Position numbers and translations under genes: made by a program. The notes under the pieces were generated by a model. It had not been told where the DNA came from and ran no database searches. It saw nothing but the letters and a program-made list of their open reading frames with translations. Below are positions 21,485 through 30,974 of a stretch of DNA of 64,000 nucleotides, in pieces. Source of the stretch: Astrothelium macrocarpum. Taxonomy: Eukaryota; Ascomycota; Dothideomycetes; Trypetheliales; Trypetheliaceae. Location: positions 49,979-113,978 of the forward strand of contig JAGEMR010000098.1 of assembly GCA_021030915.1 (NCBI GenBank), in the 5' to 3' direction. The stretch's first letter is position 1. The number at the start of each line of letters is the position of its first letter.

Positions 21485-22264
21485 ATGCCAAGGGGAAGAA
21501 GGCGCCGTCAAGGTATACAGTGTCCCGATTTCTCAAACGGTCGAAACACCCAATCTCAGTCGCGTCGAGGCAATCCAACAACCGGTGGAGAGCGAAGTCG
21601 TCCTTTAAGACGATCCTCACGACTGTCCAATCAAATTAATTCGGCCAGCATCTCAGTTGCTTCACTTTCTGCTTCGACATCGATCGAAGCAACGCCAGAT
21701 AATACCGATATTACCGACACGCAGGGTCTTCATCCCAGTGACAGTCACAGCGCTCTGGACTCAACAAGTCGTTTTGGTGAAAATAACGGACTCTTCAACC
21801 GCGACAAACAAGGGCAAAATACTTCTTTCTTTGGATCAGCTACAACCGGCAATAGCCCGAACAGCCCTGCGATGTATGACATGATTATGACAACGCAACC
21901 GCCATCTGTGGCCAGGACCGGCGATCCCATGTCTCCAGCATGTTCTATCCAGGTCAGACTCGGGTATGGATACCTCGACGCTTACGAAGACATAAGTCAT
22001 CTTCTCGCCGTTGCAACCCTAGTTCCAGCCGGTAATGGAAGTCCGATGGGAGATATCACACGGGATCTGATGAGCGGAGATTTATTTCGTTCGGTAAATG
22101 AAAGCGACGAACAGATTGATGACCAAGTAGTTGGTCTAGCTTTTTTTCCCGACATCGCAATTAAACAACCGGGTGATTATCAGCTGCGAATAACACTAGT
22201 CCGTGTGGACGATCCAGCAGTGAATCTTCAAGCTGTTTACAGCGAAACTATTTCTGTATCTTAA
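21485..22264 (+). CDS. divergent velvet-domain protein
   Basis: Velvet proteins (VeA, VelB, VosA, VelC) are fungal transcription factors with an NF-kappaB-like fold that couple light, development and secondary metabolism. The 259-aa frame has a basic, Ser-rich N-terminus and then landmarks of a velvet domain in the right order: TTQPPSVARTGDPMSP (compare Q-QP-xx-AR-x-G and the PPP-containing loop), LLAVATLVPAGN, DLMSGDLFRSV, VGLAFFPDIAIKQPGDYQLR (compare FPDLSVRxEGxYRLxF) and AVYSETISVS (compare VFSExFxVYS). The canonical DRRPIDPPP loop is much shortened. The start at 21485 may be internal: a frame-compatible acceptor (TTATTAG, ending at 21463) precedes it, but no good donor was identified. 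Recognition is by motif order only. Confidence 0.6.
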   Translation: MPRGRRRRQGIQCPDFSNGRNTQSQSRRGNPTTGGERSRPLRRSSRLSNQINSASISVASLSASTSIEATPDNTDITDTQGLHPSDSHSALDSTSRFGENNGLFNRDKQGQNTSFFGSATTGNSPNSPAMYDMIMTTQPPSVARTGDPMSPACSIQVRLGYGYLDAYEDISHLLAVATLVPAGNGSPMGDITRDLMSGDLFRSVNESDEQIDDQVVGLAFFPDIAIKQPGDYQLRITLVRVDDPAVNLQAVYSETISVS

Positions 22265-23520
22265 TGTGTTTGATGGGATAATGGCATGCAGGATTGCAGT
22301 TGTTTCTCCGTTGAAGCCCTCATGAAAGTCAAATTGGGTGAAGACTCATTCTGGACGTGATGGGAACGCGATTCATGCTTTGTGTTCAACCGAGCATTTC
22401 GACTATCGTGGATAGTTTTTTTTTTCCTGGATGGATGTGCATAGTGAGCTTGGACGGAAATTCTCGAGAGGTAGTCTGAAAACAAGCTGTAGAAAATAAG
22501 TGCTGGCCTAGGGAGTATTGAATTAGCCTCTGTTTTAAGAACCATCTGGAGATTTGAATACCAAGCAACTACAGTTTTAGTATGTGCTAGAAACTCGTTA
22601 TCAGACTAAGCCTTGGAGAGATACGAACAAACGAGAAACTGGTATAAAGGATGTTAATTTGCTTCAAAAGTGCTACGACACTTAGTCACCATCGGTAGTA
22701 TATTATTCCGATATCTTGACGTGAAGATGACGATACGCTGACCTAAATTTGATTAGTCCAAATCAAGCTGGTACTAGTAATTTAATTAACCTGACTGAAC
22801 ACTCTCGAAAAAGACAATCTCGAAATTTTTAATTTGGCAGTGAAATTTGTAAAATTATATCAGCTTGTGCGGGGTAATGATCGGGGTTCTCAATATCCAC
22901 GCTTAGTTGCTGGAGGTCATGATGCTAGGAGTGTGATTGGAAAAAGCTTTGTCCAGACGCGTAAATGTTTAGACATTGGTTAGGACAAAGACTCGTTTGG
23001 TGCATCTTTTTTCAGATGTGCTGCTTGGAATTACGCTGTTAGGACTTCACCTCTATTCTGGCCAACCTTTGTCGTCCAATAAAGAGTACTGAACGCTTGT
23101 TTCAAGCTCTCTATCATTGGCTGTGGATTGTGTACTAACTATAAACTGGCTTGTATACTCTATAGTGTCACGGACTCACGATGGCACCTTGACCGAACAC
23201 GGTAGGATGGCTAATACAGCAACGCTCCCTTCACATTTTAGGCCACATGCCAGGAAAGACGAACAAATTATACGAAACATTCGCAAGAGGGTGGAGTTGT
23301 TTGGTCGACTTCACATCTGCCGATGTATAATCACAATTGTGCATCGTGAGTCCCAAGGACGCAATAACAATGAAAGCACTGTTGCCATAGTTCACAAATC
23401 TTGCTTGAAAAGGTTCATGCATAATTGAATTGAAGAAGTCGTTTACGTACTTGCATTGCAATTCCATATTGTTTTCTCGAAATATTGACGTTTGGAGAAA
23501 ACCACACAAGCACACACACA
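22265..23520. other. 1.25-kb intergenic region
   Basis: AT-richer in its middle part (about 22700-22870). Short ORFs only; no recognisable gene or RNA. Confidence 0.45.
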
Positions 23521-25113
23521 ATGGACGCTTCACGACCAATAGCTACCCAGTACACGCTTTTGCCAATAGTATGTCTCGTCACCTACAACTGTGGTCATTA
23601 TACCCACAAACGTACAGAGCGCACTAACTATAGGTTGGAGTCCATACCAGACGAATATCTCTTTCCCATCGATGATGTCGATGCACGAAATGAACCCTGC
23701 GGCCTGGATTCCTGTCTTGACATGGATAGAGACAGATTGGGTACTGCATTACGTCCAATGATAAATCATGCCTTCGACCTTTTGACTAAGATGGAAGATC
23801 AATACCAAGACCTTGGACGACGCTTTTACCTGCTTCGTCAGCCGGCATTGCTGTTTGCTGAAGAGCATTCGATTGATGAACTTGTTGAACTTGTTGCAAA
23901 AACCAAAAAAGCCTTCGAGAGTACTCCATTTACAGAGGAGAAACCCACAGGCAGTTTCATGCAGAGAATGCTTGTTGAGATTGAACAAGGACTCCTTGAC
24001 ACCCGTAAAATTCTCTGTCAAGGCTCATCAGCTGCTTTACTGGCTCTCAATGACTGTCGACGCCATCTCTGTGAGCTACTACGCGAGATCATGACTGTCG
24101 ACCGCGCTCTGTTTTGGCTGCATGAGATTCAACGCATTCAAGAAGACGATTTTCAGATTGCAGATGAGACGGACGAGGCTGAAATTGAACACGTCTGTCA
24201 CACTATGAATTGGATTTACACCTTACCCGAAGCCCGTCGAGCAGTGTTGAATCGAACCATGCGAAGCGGCGCAATAATCCGGACAGTACTCCAGCCGGAT
24301 CGCTTCCTGGGGTCAAACGAGGTTCAACCCACCTACCCGTTGCATGAAGTGCCTAGTAAATACGAGTTTCATACTGACGTAGCTTGGAGCGGATCTGGCC
24401 CGTTGTTAACTCTGCTTCCTCGAGACACCGAAATGCTTATGGAGCCTTACCAGCCAGTTGAACCATTTCGTGGTTCGCCGGAATTGGATCCAGATCTGAC
24501 TGCAGTGCCTCCAGATCCCGTTGACCATCTGGGAGACACGGCGAGTCCTATCGTTGAAAGAGATTTTGGCTGGCCCTCGTCAAGTTCACAGGCTTACGAG
24601 ACAACCAGATCTCCCGAGATTACTCAAGTCGAAGACATGATAGCCCAGGAAGGGATGTTCTTTCACGTAGGAACTTACTGGCCAATATACTCAACAGAAT
24701 CAAGGTCAGGACCTCAAAACGAGTTGTCTCTTCCAACTGCAGCTGGAGCCTCGGACACGCGGACACCCTTTCAGGGAAATCACAGAAGATCCTCTTCCTT
24801 GAATAGAGTATTGAGCTCAGGGTATGACTTTTCCGCTGGCCTCGGGATACAAAGCATCACGTCTCCAAATGCCGTTCTAAACGAGGGAAACGTTGCACGG
24901 ACAGGTCCTCACCCGATGGCCAACGCTGATATTCTGGGCGGAAATGAAACGATGACGCCATATGGGGATGCAATACTGCATGCAGAATTGCACCAATCCG
25001 CCGTGGAAAACAATGTTGAATTAGAGTTTCCACGTATAGGATTTAGTCCTAATGATGAATCCGAAGAACTCGGCACTGACTTTAGCGATGCCGATCGGCG
25101 GTGGGCTTCGTGA
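23521..25113 (+). CDS. unknown fungal protein with N-terminal Cys/His motif
   Basis: The frame is open from 23485; the ATG at 23521 (MDASRPIATQYTLLPIVCLV) is the better start because the residues before it are low-quality leader sequence. This gives 530 aa. The N-terminus carries a possible metal-binding pattern, YNCGHYTHKR...NEPCGLDSC, roughly C-x2-H followed about 45 residues later by C-x4-C. A helical region (LRPMINHAFDLLTKMEDQYQ through LREIMTVDRALFWLHEI) and a poorly conserved Ser/Pro-rich acidic tail follow. The gene at 30975-33221 starts with a similar Cys/His arrangement. No function can be named. Confidence 0.65.
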   Translation: MDASRPIATQYTLLPIVCLVTYNCGHYTHKRTERTNYRLESIPDEYLFPIDDVDARNEPCGLDSCLDMDRDRLGTALRPMINHAFDLLTKMEDQYQDLGRRFYLLRQPALLFAEEHSIDELVELVAKTKKAFESTPFTEEKPTGSFMQRMLVEIEQGLLDTRKILCQGSSAALLALNDCRRHLCELLREIMTVDRALFWLHEIQRIQEDDFQIADETDEAEIEHVCHTMNWIYTLPEARRAVLNRTMRSGAIIRTVLQPDRFLGSNEVQPTYPLHEVPSKYEFHTDVAWSGSGPLLTLLPRDTEMLMEPYQPVEPFRGSPELDPDLTAVPPDPVDHLGDTASPIVERDFGWPSSSSQAYETTRSPEITQVEDMIAQEGMFFHVGTYWPIYSTESRSGPQNELSLPTAAGASDTRTPFQGNHRRSSSLNRVLSSGYDFSAGLGIQSITSPNAVLNEGNVARTGPHPMANADILGGNETMTPYGDAILHAELHQSAVENNVELEFPRIGFSPNDESEELGTDFSDADRRWAS

Positions 25114-25747
25114 GCTCGGTGATCTGGGAATGGAAACATCATTCTGATTGTTCTGTTGACAACGAGCATTTTCTCGATCCAAGGCCCTTAGGTGTCCTGT
25201 GATGAAGGTAGCAAAGACTTGATCTTGAGCGTCAAGTGTCAGGTAAGTTGATTGTCGAGGTGTTTTAGGAGCATCATATGTAGTATAAAAAATATTTTAC
25301 GATGAAATGAAGACGAATGGATTATCTCCATGTGGTGAGACGTCAAATTACAGATTTGTGGGCTGGAAAGGTTATTTAGAGAACCGATGTCTGACTGATG
25401 TGCTGGGCGTTGTCCGATTGGCTCGCGCAAACTAACCACAAATGTCGCTCAAGCATGCATTCAGTACTTTCTTCTGCCCTCAATCACACTCGAGCTCTAC
25501 TGTCCCTATCTAGAACCTCCTTCAAAGTGTATGAACTTCAAAAAATACTCCTGCGCTACTCGCTGGGACTTGATTAACCACTTCCTTTGTTTCTAACACT
25601 CCCATTATTGAAACCACTCTGAGCAATCCAGTCCTACAAGCTTCGACTTCTCCAAATATACCTACATAGCTTGTCATCTTACCACTTCTCGTCACCGACA
25701 CTCGCCCTTGACCTCCAAAAACCCCCAACCCACTCTCCACACTCAAC
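25114..25747. other. upstream region of the WD40 gene
   Basis: Contains the 3' end of the previous gene and the promoter and 5' leader of the STRAP-like gene. The last 150 bases are pyrimidine-rich, as is common upstream of fungal start codons. Confidence 0.45.
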
Positions 25748-26916
25748 ATGTCAACAGGTGAACGTCTTCCCCACCCCCCCCCCCACCACTACCACCACCA
25801 CCTTACTGATCCCCCCTCCAACAGACCACCAACCCCAACCCCCCTCCAAAACCGTCCCGCTAACCTGCCACGGCCACTCCCGCCCGGTCCCCCATCTGTC
25901 CTTCTCCCCGCTCTCCCCCACCCCCACCACAACACCGCAATACTACCTCATCTCCGCCTGCAAAGACAACAGCCCGATGCTGCGCGACGGCGTGACGGGC
26001 GACTGGATCGGCACCTTCATCGGACACAAGGGGGCCGTCTGGCAAGCGCGGCTGAGCTCCGACGCAGGGCTCGCAGCGACCGCGAGCGCGGATTTCAGCG
26101 CCAAGGTGTGGGACACGGCGACCGGGGAGGCGCTGGCGACGCTGGGGGCTGCGCACATCTGTCGTGCGGTGGCGTTTCCGCGCGAGCCCAGGCCAAGGTG
26201 GGTCGCGACCGCGGGCGCGGAGAAGAGGTTGAAGATTTGGGATATTGAGAGAGTGGGCGGGAGTGCGGGCGGTGGTGGCGGCGGGGATGGTGGCGGGAAT
26301 GGCGTGAATGGACATCAGCAGCAGCAGCAGGGGGCGGAGGATGTGGTGGGGTATGAGGTGGGAGAGGGGGTGCATCAGGGGACGGTGAAGAGTATTGTGT
26401 GGGGTGAGGATCCGAATCTGTTGGTGACGGCGGCGGATGATAAGATGGTGCGGTGGTGGGATTTGAGGTCGAGGACGCCGGTGGCGGAGTACGGTGTGGA
26501 TGGGTTGATTGGGTCTTGTGAGTTGAACGGGACTGGAGGTGTGTTGAGTGTGGCTGCGGGAAAGGGGATATACTTCTTTGATGGTACACAGCCTGGGTCG
26601 TTGCTAAAGAAGATGGACATGAAGTATGAGGTTGCAAGTGCCGCTGTCCACACGGAGCAGCGACGGTTCGTCACGGGGAGCACGGGAGATACCTGGGTCA
26701 GGGTTCATGATTTGGATAGTGGTGAAGAAATTGGTAGGTTTGTTGATTTACACGAAAACGTCGCTGACCTATACTCCAGAAACTGGCAAAGGGCATCATG
26801 GTCCTGTTTGGTCTGTGGCCTTTTCTCCCGATGGAAAGCTGTATGCCACTGGAAGCGAAGATGGTACAATTAAATTATGGAAGTTCACTTCGGGGCCATA
26901 TGGTCTATGGAGATGA
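25748..26916 (+). CDS. WD40 protein, STRAP/Unrip (serine-threonine kinase receptor-associated protein) homologue, 3 exons
   Basis: STRAP/Unrip is a seven-bladed WD40 adaptor linked in animals to the SMN/Gemin assembly and TGF-beta signalling; the fungal role is less clear. Exons are 25748-25757, 25825-26733 and 26780-26916 (351 aa). Intron 1 (67 nt, GTGAAC...CAACAG, branch CTGAT) splits off just MST plus one base. Intron 2 (46 nt, GTAGGT...CTCCAG, branch CTGAC) rejoins GEEI-ETGKGHHGPVWSVAFSPDGK. Family features: PLTCHGHSRPVPHLSFSP, LISACKDNSPMLRDGVTGDWIG, GHKGAVWQARLSSDAGLAAT, SADFSAKVWD, and the ending GTIKLWKFTSGPYGLWR. A Gly/Gln-rich insert (GGGGGGDGGGN, HQQQQQ) lies between blades 3 and 4. 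Frames on either side of intron 2 are both well conserved, which supports the model. Confidence 0.9.
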
Positions 26917-27348
26917 CAATAATTCAAGATTTGACAAGATCCAAAATGCCCACACATGGCCCAAATATCGAAACTTCTGGCATGCGCGACACGACTTGAG
27001 CATGACCATACCTTTGTGCACTGAAAAGCAGTTAAGACGACATTGAGTATTGTCTCAGCATTGTTGAGTCCGCTACAGGGATAATAATCAAAGCTTAATC
27101 TGCATAGCGGCGATGGTTTCACGCCCATCAGATTTTTCCATCAGGATGTTGGAATATGGGACGCTTTCTCGTTTGAAGAGATGATCCTTACATTATGCAT
27201 TGTTGAGTATCAGTATAGACCGGGAAACTACAGAACCCACTCATACATAGAAGAAACCACGATGGGACCCATGCCCAAAAAGAGAATCGCCATACGCGAT
27301 ACAACCATCACGATATTGTGCTGCCCAATCCGTACGTGTTTTAATCTT
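26917..27348. other. intergenic spacer between convergent WD40 and Yra1-like genes
   Basis: About 430 bases, 3' flanks of two convergent genes. No gene seen. Confidence 0.4.
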
Positions 27349-28798
27349 TCACTGGATCATGTCAATGTCGTCGTCTCCTGGAACCGTCGTCCCCAGCGCT
27401 GCTTCCTCTCCGTTATCAACACCACCAGCCTCAGCTGCTAGTCCTGTAGAAGCTTGTTTCTGCCCAGTCTCTTCACCAACACCATCTCCCCAATAATCGG
27501 CCATTTCTGCATCAAGCTCTTCCTGCGTCTTCCTAGGTCTTCCCTGCACCATAGAGTGACTATCGTCGTCCTTCCTTGTCCTTGTATCGCGCCTTGCTCC
27601 AGGTCGTCTACCACCGTCCCTCGGTCCACCTCGACGACGGGCTGGACTACGTCCATCGCGCTGACCAGGGACGTAGCGGTCAATGCCATCCGGAGGCGGT
27701 TTACTAACATCGCTGTGGCGGATAGGGCTGCGGCTGCGATCTCGGCGCCTTCGAACGTCTGGTCCACTGATTCGGTCAAAAAGACTACGGCCGGCTACTC
27801 CGTTGCCATATCCAGCACGTGATGGACGGGATGGCGGTTCAGGTACCATTGTTAGGCGGATAGGTTGACCACGAGCATTGGCACCATCGTACTCATCGAT
27901 GGCGATTCGTGCATGGCGACTCTCGGCATATGTGACGTAGGCGACACCTGAGCTGCGGTTGTAACGATCAAAGATCATACGAAGTGACGAGACTGGACCG
28001 ATGCGCTTGAACAGCTCCTAAAACTCCTTCAGTAATTGTATACTTGAAAATTTCTTTGTAGTATTTTTCACCTTAAGCTCTTCATCAGTGATGTCGTAAT
28101 GGAGATTTTCAACCTTGAGTTTGGCACTTCGATCGGATCTGCGTGCCTAGTCAGAGACAAGACCATCGTTCATGAAATCAATAAGCTTACGGTTCCTGCC
28201 CAGAAGTGTAGCGGTCGGCACGCCCACGCGGGCGATTGACAGCCCTATCGTCATCTTCGTATTTGTCGTGAACCCAGTCGCTACTGATTGTCAAACAAAA
28301 CACCTACCAATAGCTATTTGTCATACTGACCCGTTGAAGGTATTTGATTCTGGACGCTGACTCGACTATGGAGGAGAAGACACAGTCACATGTTAGCCAA
28401 AGTCTTGTAAAATTACTCCATTTCCACCGTCCTCGAAAGTTGGTGGCACACGATGCGCGAAGATGTCCCGATATACGATGACGGGTATCACGGCGCCATT
28501 GCGGACGCTTAAGAGGAAGGCGGTCATAGAGGAGGACTAGAAGGAGAAATAGACACCTGAGGTATTGAACAAATGTCAGCTATGACGAGAGGGTCATTAC
28601 CATTCGCGGCCAGCGCATGGTGAAGCTTACCTTTTTTACACCGTCGCGGGGATAGCTGCGATCACGACGATAACCACGTCCTCCCCCACGTCCTTCACTA
28701 CGCTGTATGGAGGATTAGCAGGTGAATGGAATTGGCGTAGCAGGGTTGCCTACTGGGGGACCTCGTTCTGCGATGATATCATCCAGAGCTCGATCCAT
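27349..28798 (-). CDS. mRNA export adaptor, Yra1/Mlo3/ALYREF family, 6 exons
   Basis: REF-family RNA-binding adaptor that loads onto nascent mRNA with the THO/Sub2 (TREX) complex and hands it to Mex67. Minus-strand exons are 28754-28798, 28631-28702, 28331-28365, 28191-28283, 28072-28138 and 27349-28017 (326 aa). It begins MDRALDDIIAERG, followed by an RGG-type stretch (GRGGGRGYRRDRSYPRDG), GSDWVHDKYEDDR, one RRM (RNP2 region KLKVENLHYDITDEELKELF; RNP1 region SGVAYVTYAE) and an Arg-rich tail. The C-terminal block KTQEELDAEMADYW is the conserved REF-box-like end. Introns of 51, 265, 47, 52 and 54 nt have GTAGGC, GTAAGC, GTCAGT, GTAAGC and GTGAAA donors; several have CTGAC/CTAAT branch sites. 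The 265-nt intron is several-fold longer than the others. Confidence 0.9.
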
Positions 28799-29354
28799 TT
28801 TCAGATACTCGTGCCACTTTTGCAGTCGGGCAGAGCTTAGAGGTGATGAGTGGTAGAAACAAGGCCGATCATCAATCAGGGATAGTCACAGACGTTCGTG
28901 AGAAGGTATTCGTGTGAAGAGAGTGTGTGAAGCGGGATGGTGAGGACTGACGAGGGTAGCTGAAAAAGCGCGACGCGAACCCGGAGCTTGCTTTCGAAAC
29001 TCCGAGACACTGGGCCTTTGTTTGTTTCACTTCCAATGTTCTAGGTCATTACTCGAAGTCTTATTGCCTACGCTTTTCACATGTTAAATGACTTTTCCGC
29101 CATTGGATTTAATTTGTCGCCTTTAGCTCTATTTTGAAGCCATTCAACGATGTCTTGACTTCCTGACTGACTTCGTCTACTGTGACCTGGATCCTTTCCT
29201 GTCATCCGTGCACTGCCCGCTTGTCCGTTCCACAGCTTAGAAAATGCGACCAATCTTTAATTTCATGTATTCATTATATCGGTATTTTCAGCTTTATATT
29301 GAAATCATTCAAAATGGGTATATATTGTAATCAAATATCGCGGTGAATAATAGG
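28799..29354. other. region between the Yra1-like gene and the tRNA gene
   Basis: Promoter and 5' leader of the minus-strand Yra1-like gene, then ordinary non-coding DNA. No further gene was seen. Confidence 0.45.
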
Positions 29355-29443
29355 TCCTCTATGGCCCAATGGTTAAGGCGTCCGGCTGTTATCATTATTT
29401 GATGTGCACCGGAAGATTCTTAGTTCGATCCTAAGTAGGGGAG
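29355..29443 (+). tRNA. tRNA-Asn (anticodon GTT) with a 16-nt intron
   Basis: A cloverleaf can be drawn by hand. Acceptor arms TCCTCTA (29355-29361) and TAGGGGA (29436-29442) pair with one G-U, followed by discriminator G. D-arm: GCC...GGC around CAATGGTTAAG. Anticodon arms TCCGG (29381-29385) and CCGGA (29409-29413) pair perfectly. T-arm CTTAG-TTCGATC-CTAAG. The anticodon loop reads C-T-GTT-A, then an intron at 29392-29407, then A. The body resembles fungal tRNA-Asn genes (ATGGCC...GGTTAAGGCG). A run of T follows at about 29455-29466, as expected for RNA polymerase III termination. Confidence 0.85.
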
Positions 29444-29452
29444 ATTGCCACG

Positions 29453-29467
29453 ATCTTTTTTTTTTTT
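29453..29467 (+). terminator. RNA polymerase III T-run terminator
   Basis: A run of about twelve T residues starts roughly ten bases after the tRNA-Asn discriminator base. Confidence 0.7.
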
Positions 29468-30006
29468 CTTTCACGTTGATGCGTAGATGCACACACAGGT
29501 ATTGAGATCGACAAGCAGTGGTAGGTGACATGTTTCACTTCTCCTTAATTTGATAAAGATGAGAAAAGTGCACATATTGTGGAAGGCTCAATGGAAAGAA
29601 CAATTCTTGACTGTACGTGCACGCAAAAGATGTCCCTATGCCGAACCAAGCTACAACCACAGTTTAAACAATACAAAGGCGTGTCACGCCGATTGATAAA
29701 GAGTATTTCGTTGCTGGATTGATGTTGAGCTGCTTTAGAAACGCCCAACTGCTGTAATACCCTATAATACCTAAGGTAATTAAGAACGGAAATGTCATTT
29801 CAAGATTCAAGGATCTCAAATGACGTAGCTAGACAATACGCCACAAACTCACCACCCCAACTTGGCAGCCGTCGCATTATTTATTACTCTGTAATACTCC
29901 GTACAACTTGTCCTCTCAATTCTGTTCCACTACCATAAATCCTTACCTTCTACACCTCGATTTCCGCATTGCGACATTCCAAAACAAGTAAATAAATCCG
30001 CGCAAC
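29468..30006. other. intergenic region
   Basis: Non-coding DNA between the tRNA gene and the small protein gene at 30007. Short minus-strand ORFs only. Confidence 0.4.
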
Positions 30007-30369
30007 ATGTCCGTCTCCTTCCCCGTCGTCTTCACTGTCGACTCCTCCTCCCGCCATGACTTCCTTATCATCTCCACCAAAACCTCCCTCGCCGACCTGC
30101 GCAAACAAATCAGCACCCTCGCCGCCTCCTCTCCCAACTGCGCCGAGTTTATGGCAAAGTACAAAAAGAAGGACGAAGCTGCTCCTCAGGAGACAGTGAA
30201 CGAGGTGAAAGTGAAGTGGGCGGCTGAAGGGCGAGATCCAAAGGTGTTTCCCAAGGAGACGATTGTGACGGACGAGAACGCGCATGCGGTGTTTCGCATG
30301 ATGGAGCAGGGGAATGGGAAGGATGTGCTGGAGGTGCAGTTGGAGAAGAGTGGGGGTGGGGCGAAGTAG
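30007..30369 (+). CDS. small conserved-looking protein of unknown function (120 aa)
   Basis: Intact 120-aa frame from an ATG in good context (gcaacATGTCC). It starts with strand-like segments (VSFPVVFTVDSSS, HDFLIISTKTSLADLRKQI), continues through a Lys-rich helix (FMAKYKKKD) and ends with strand-like segments (NEVKVKWA, DVLEVQLEKS). The alternation and the absence of low complexity look like a compact alpha/beta domain, possibly with a ubiquitin-like topology, but no family was recognised. There is no signal peptide or membrane segment. Confidence 0.65.
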   Translation: MSVSFPVVFTVDSSSRHDFLIISTKTSLADLRKQISTLAASSPNCAEFMAKYKKKDEAAPQETVNEVKVKWAAEGRDPKVFPKETIVTDENAHAVFRMMEQGNGKDVLEVQLEKSGGGAK

Positions 30370-30974
30370 GTTTGTTTTCCCTTTGTGAGGATGCTCCGAG
30401 ACGAAGAAGGACCTTCGTTACCTGAGTTCAATAGGCTAACTAGACAAACTTTACAGTTTACCGAATAGGAGTAAATAGTTATGGCGTTTTGAAGGAGGCT
30501 GAGGATTACTGTTTGGAGTCTAGAGCAATGGAGTACATTGATCGACTTGATGGGATTACTACATTGGAAACACTGTCTTCTGATAGCTTTTACTGTGAAG
30601 ATGGACCTGAGAATGCGGGCTTGGAAAGGTCGGATGATTGTTTAGTTTGAGTGATGTGTGATTTGGTTGGGATAATTACCAAGCATTATTCACGCCGGCG
30701 CAAAGAGCCTACCTTAATAAGTTAATTACGTAGTAAACCCAAACTCCAGCCAACGCTTGAAATTGCTTCCCAATCTTTCAATTTAGTAGACAAAGGAAAT
30801 CCGCACGCAAACTCCAGTATCCAGCCAACGCCAAGACGTCACCTCCAGATACATTCTGTTAGAGACCAAACGCAGGACAAAGGAGAAGTAGACCCACCTA
30901 AAAAAGCTCCAGCAAAGAATACTTACCTTTCCTCCCGTTCTCTCATAGATTTACGCCAAAGCTCCTCACCTACC
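30370..30974. other. intergenic region between convergent genes
   Basis: About 600 bases with no gene-like signal. Confidence 0.4.
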
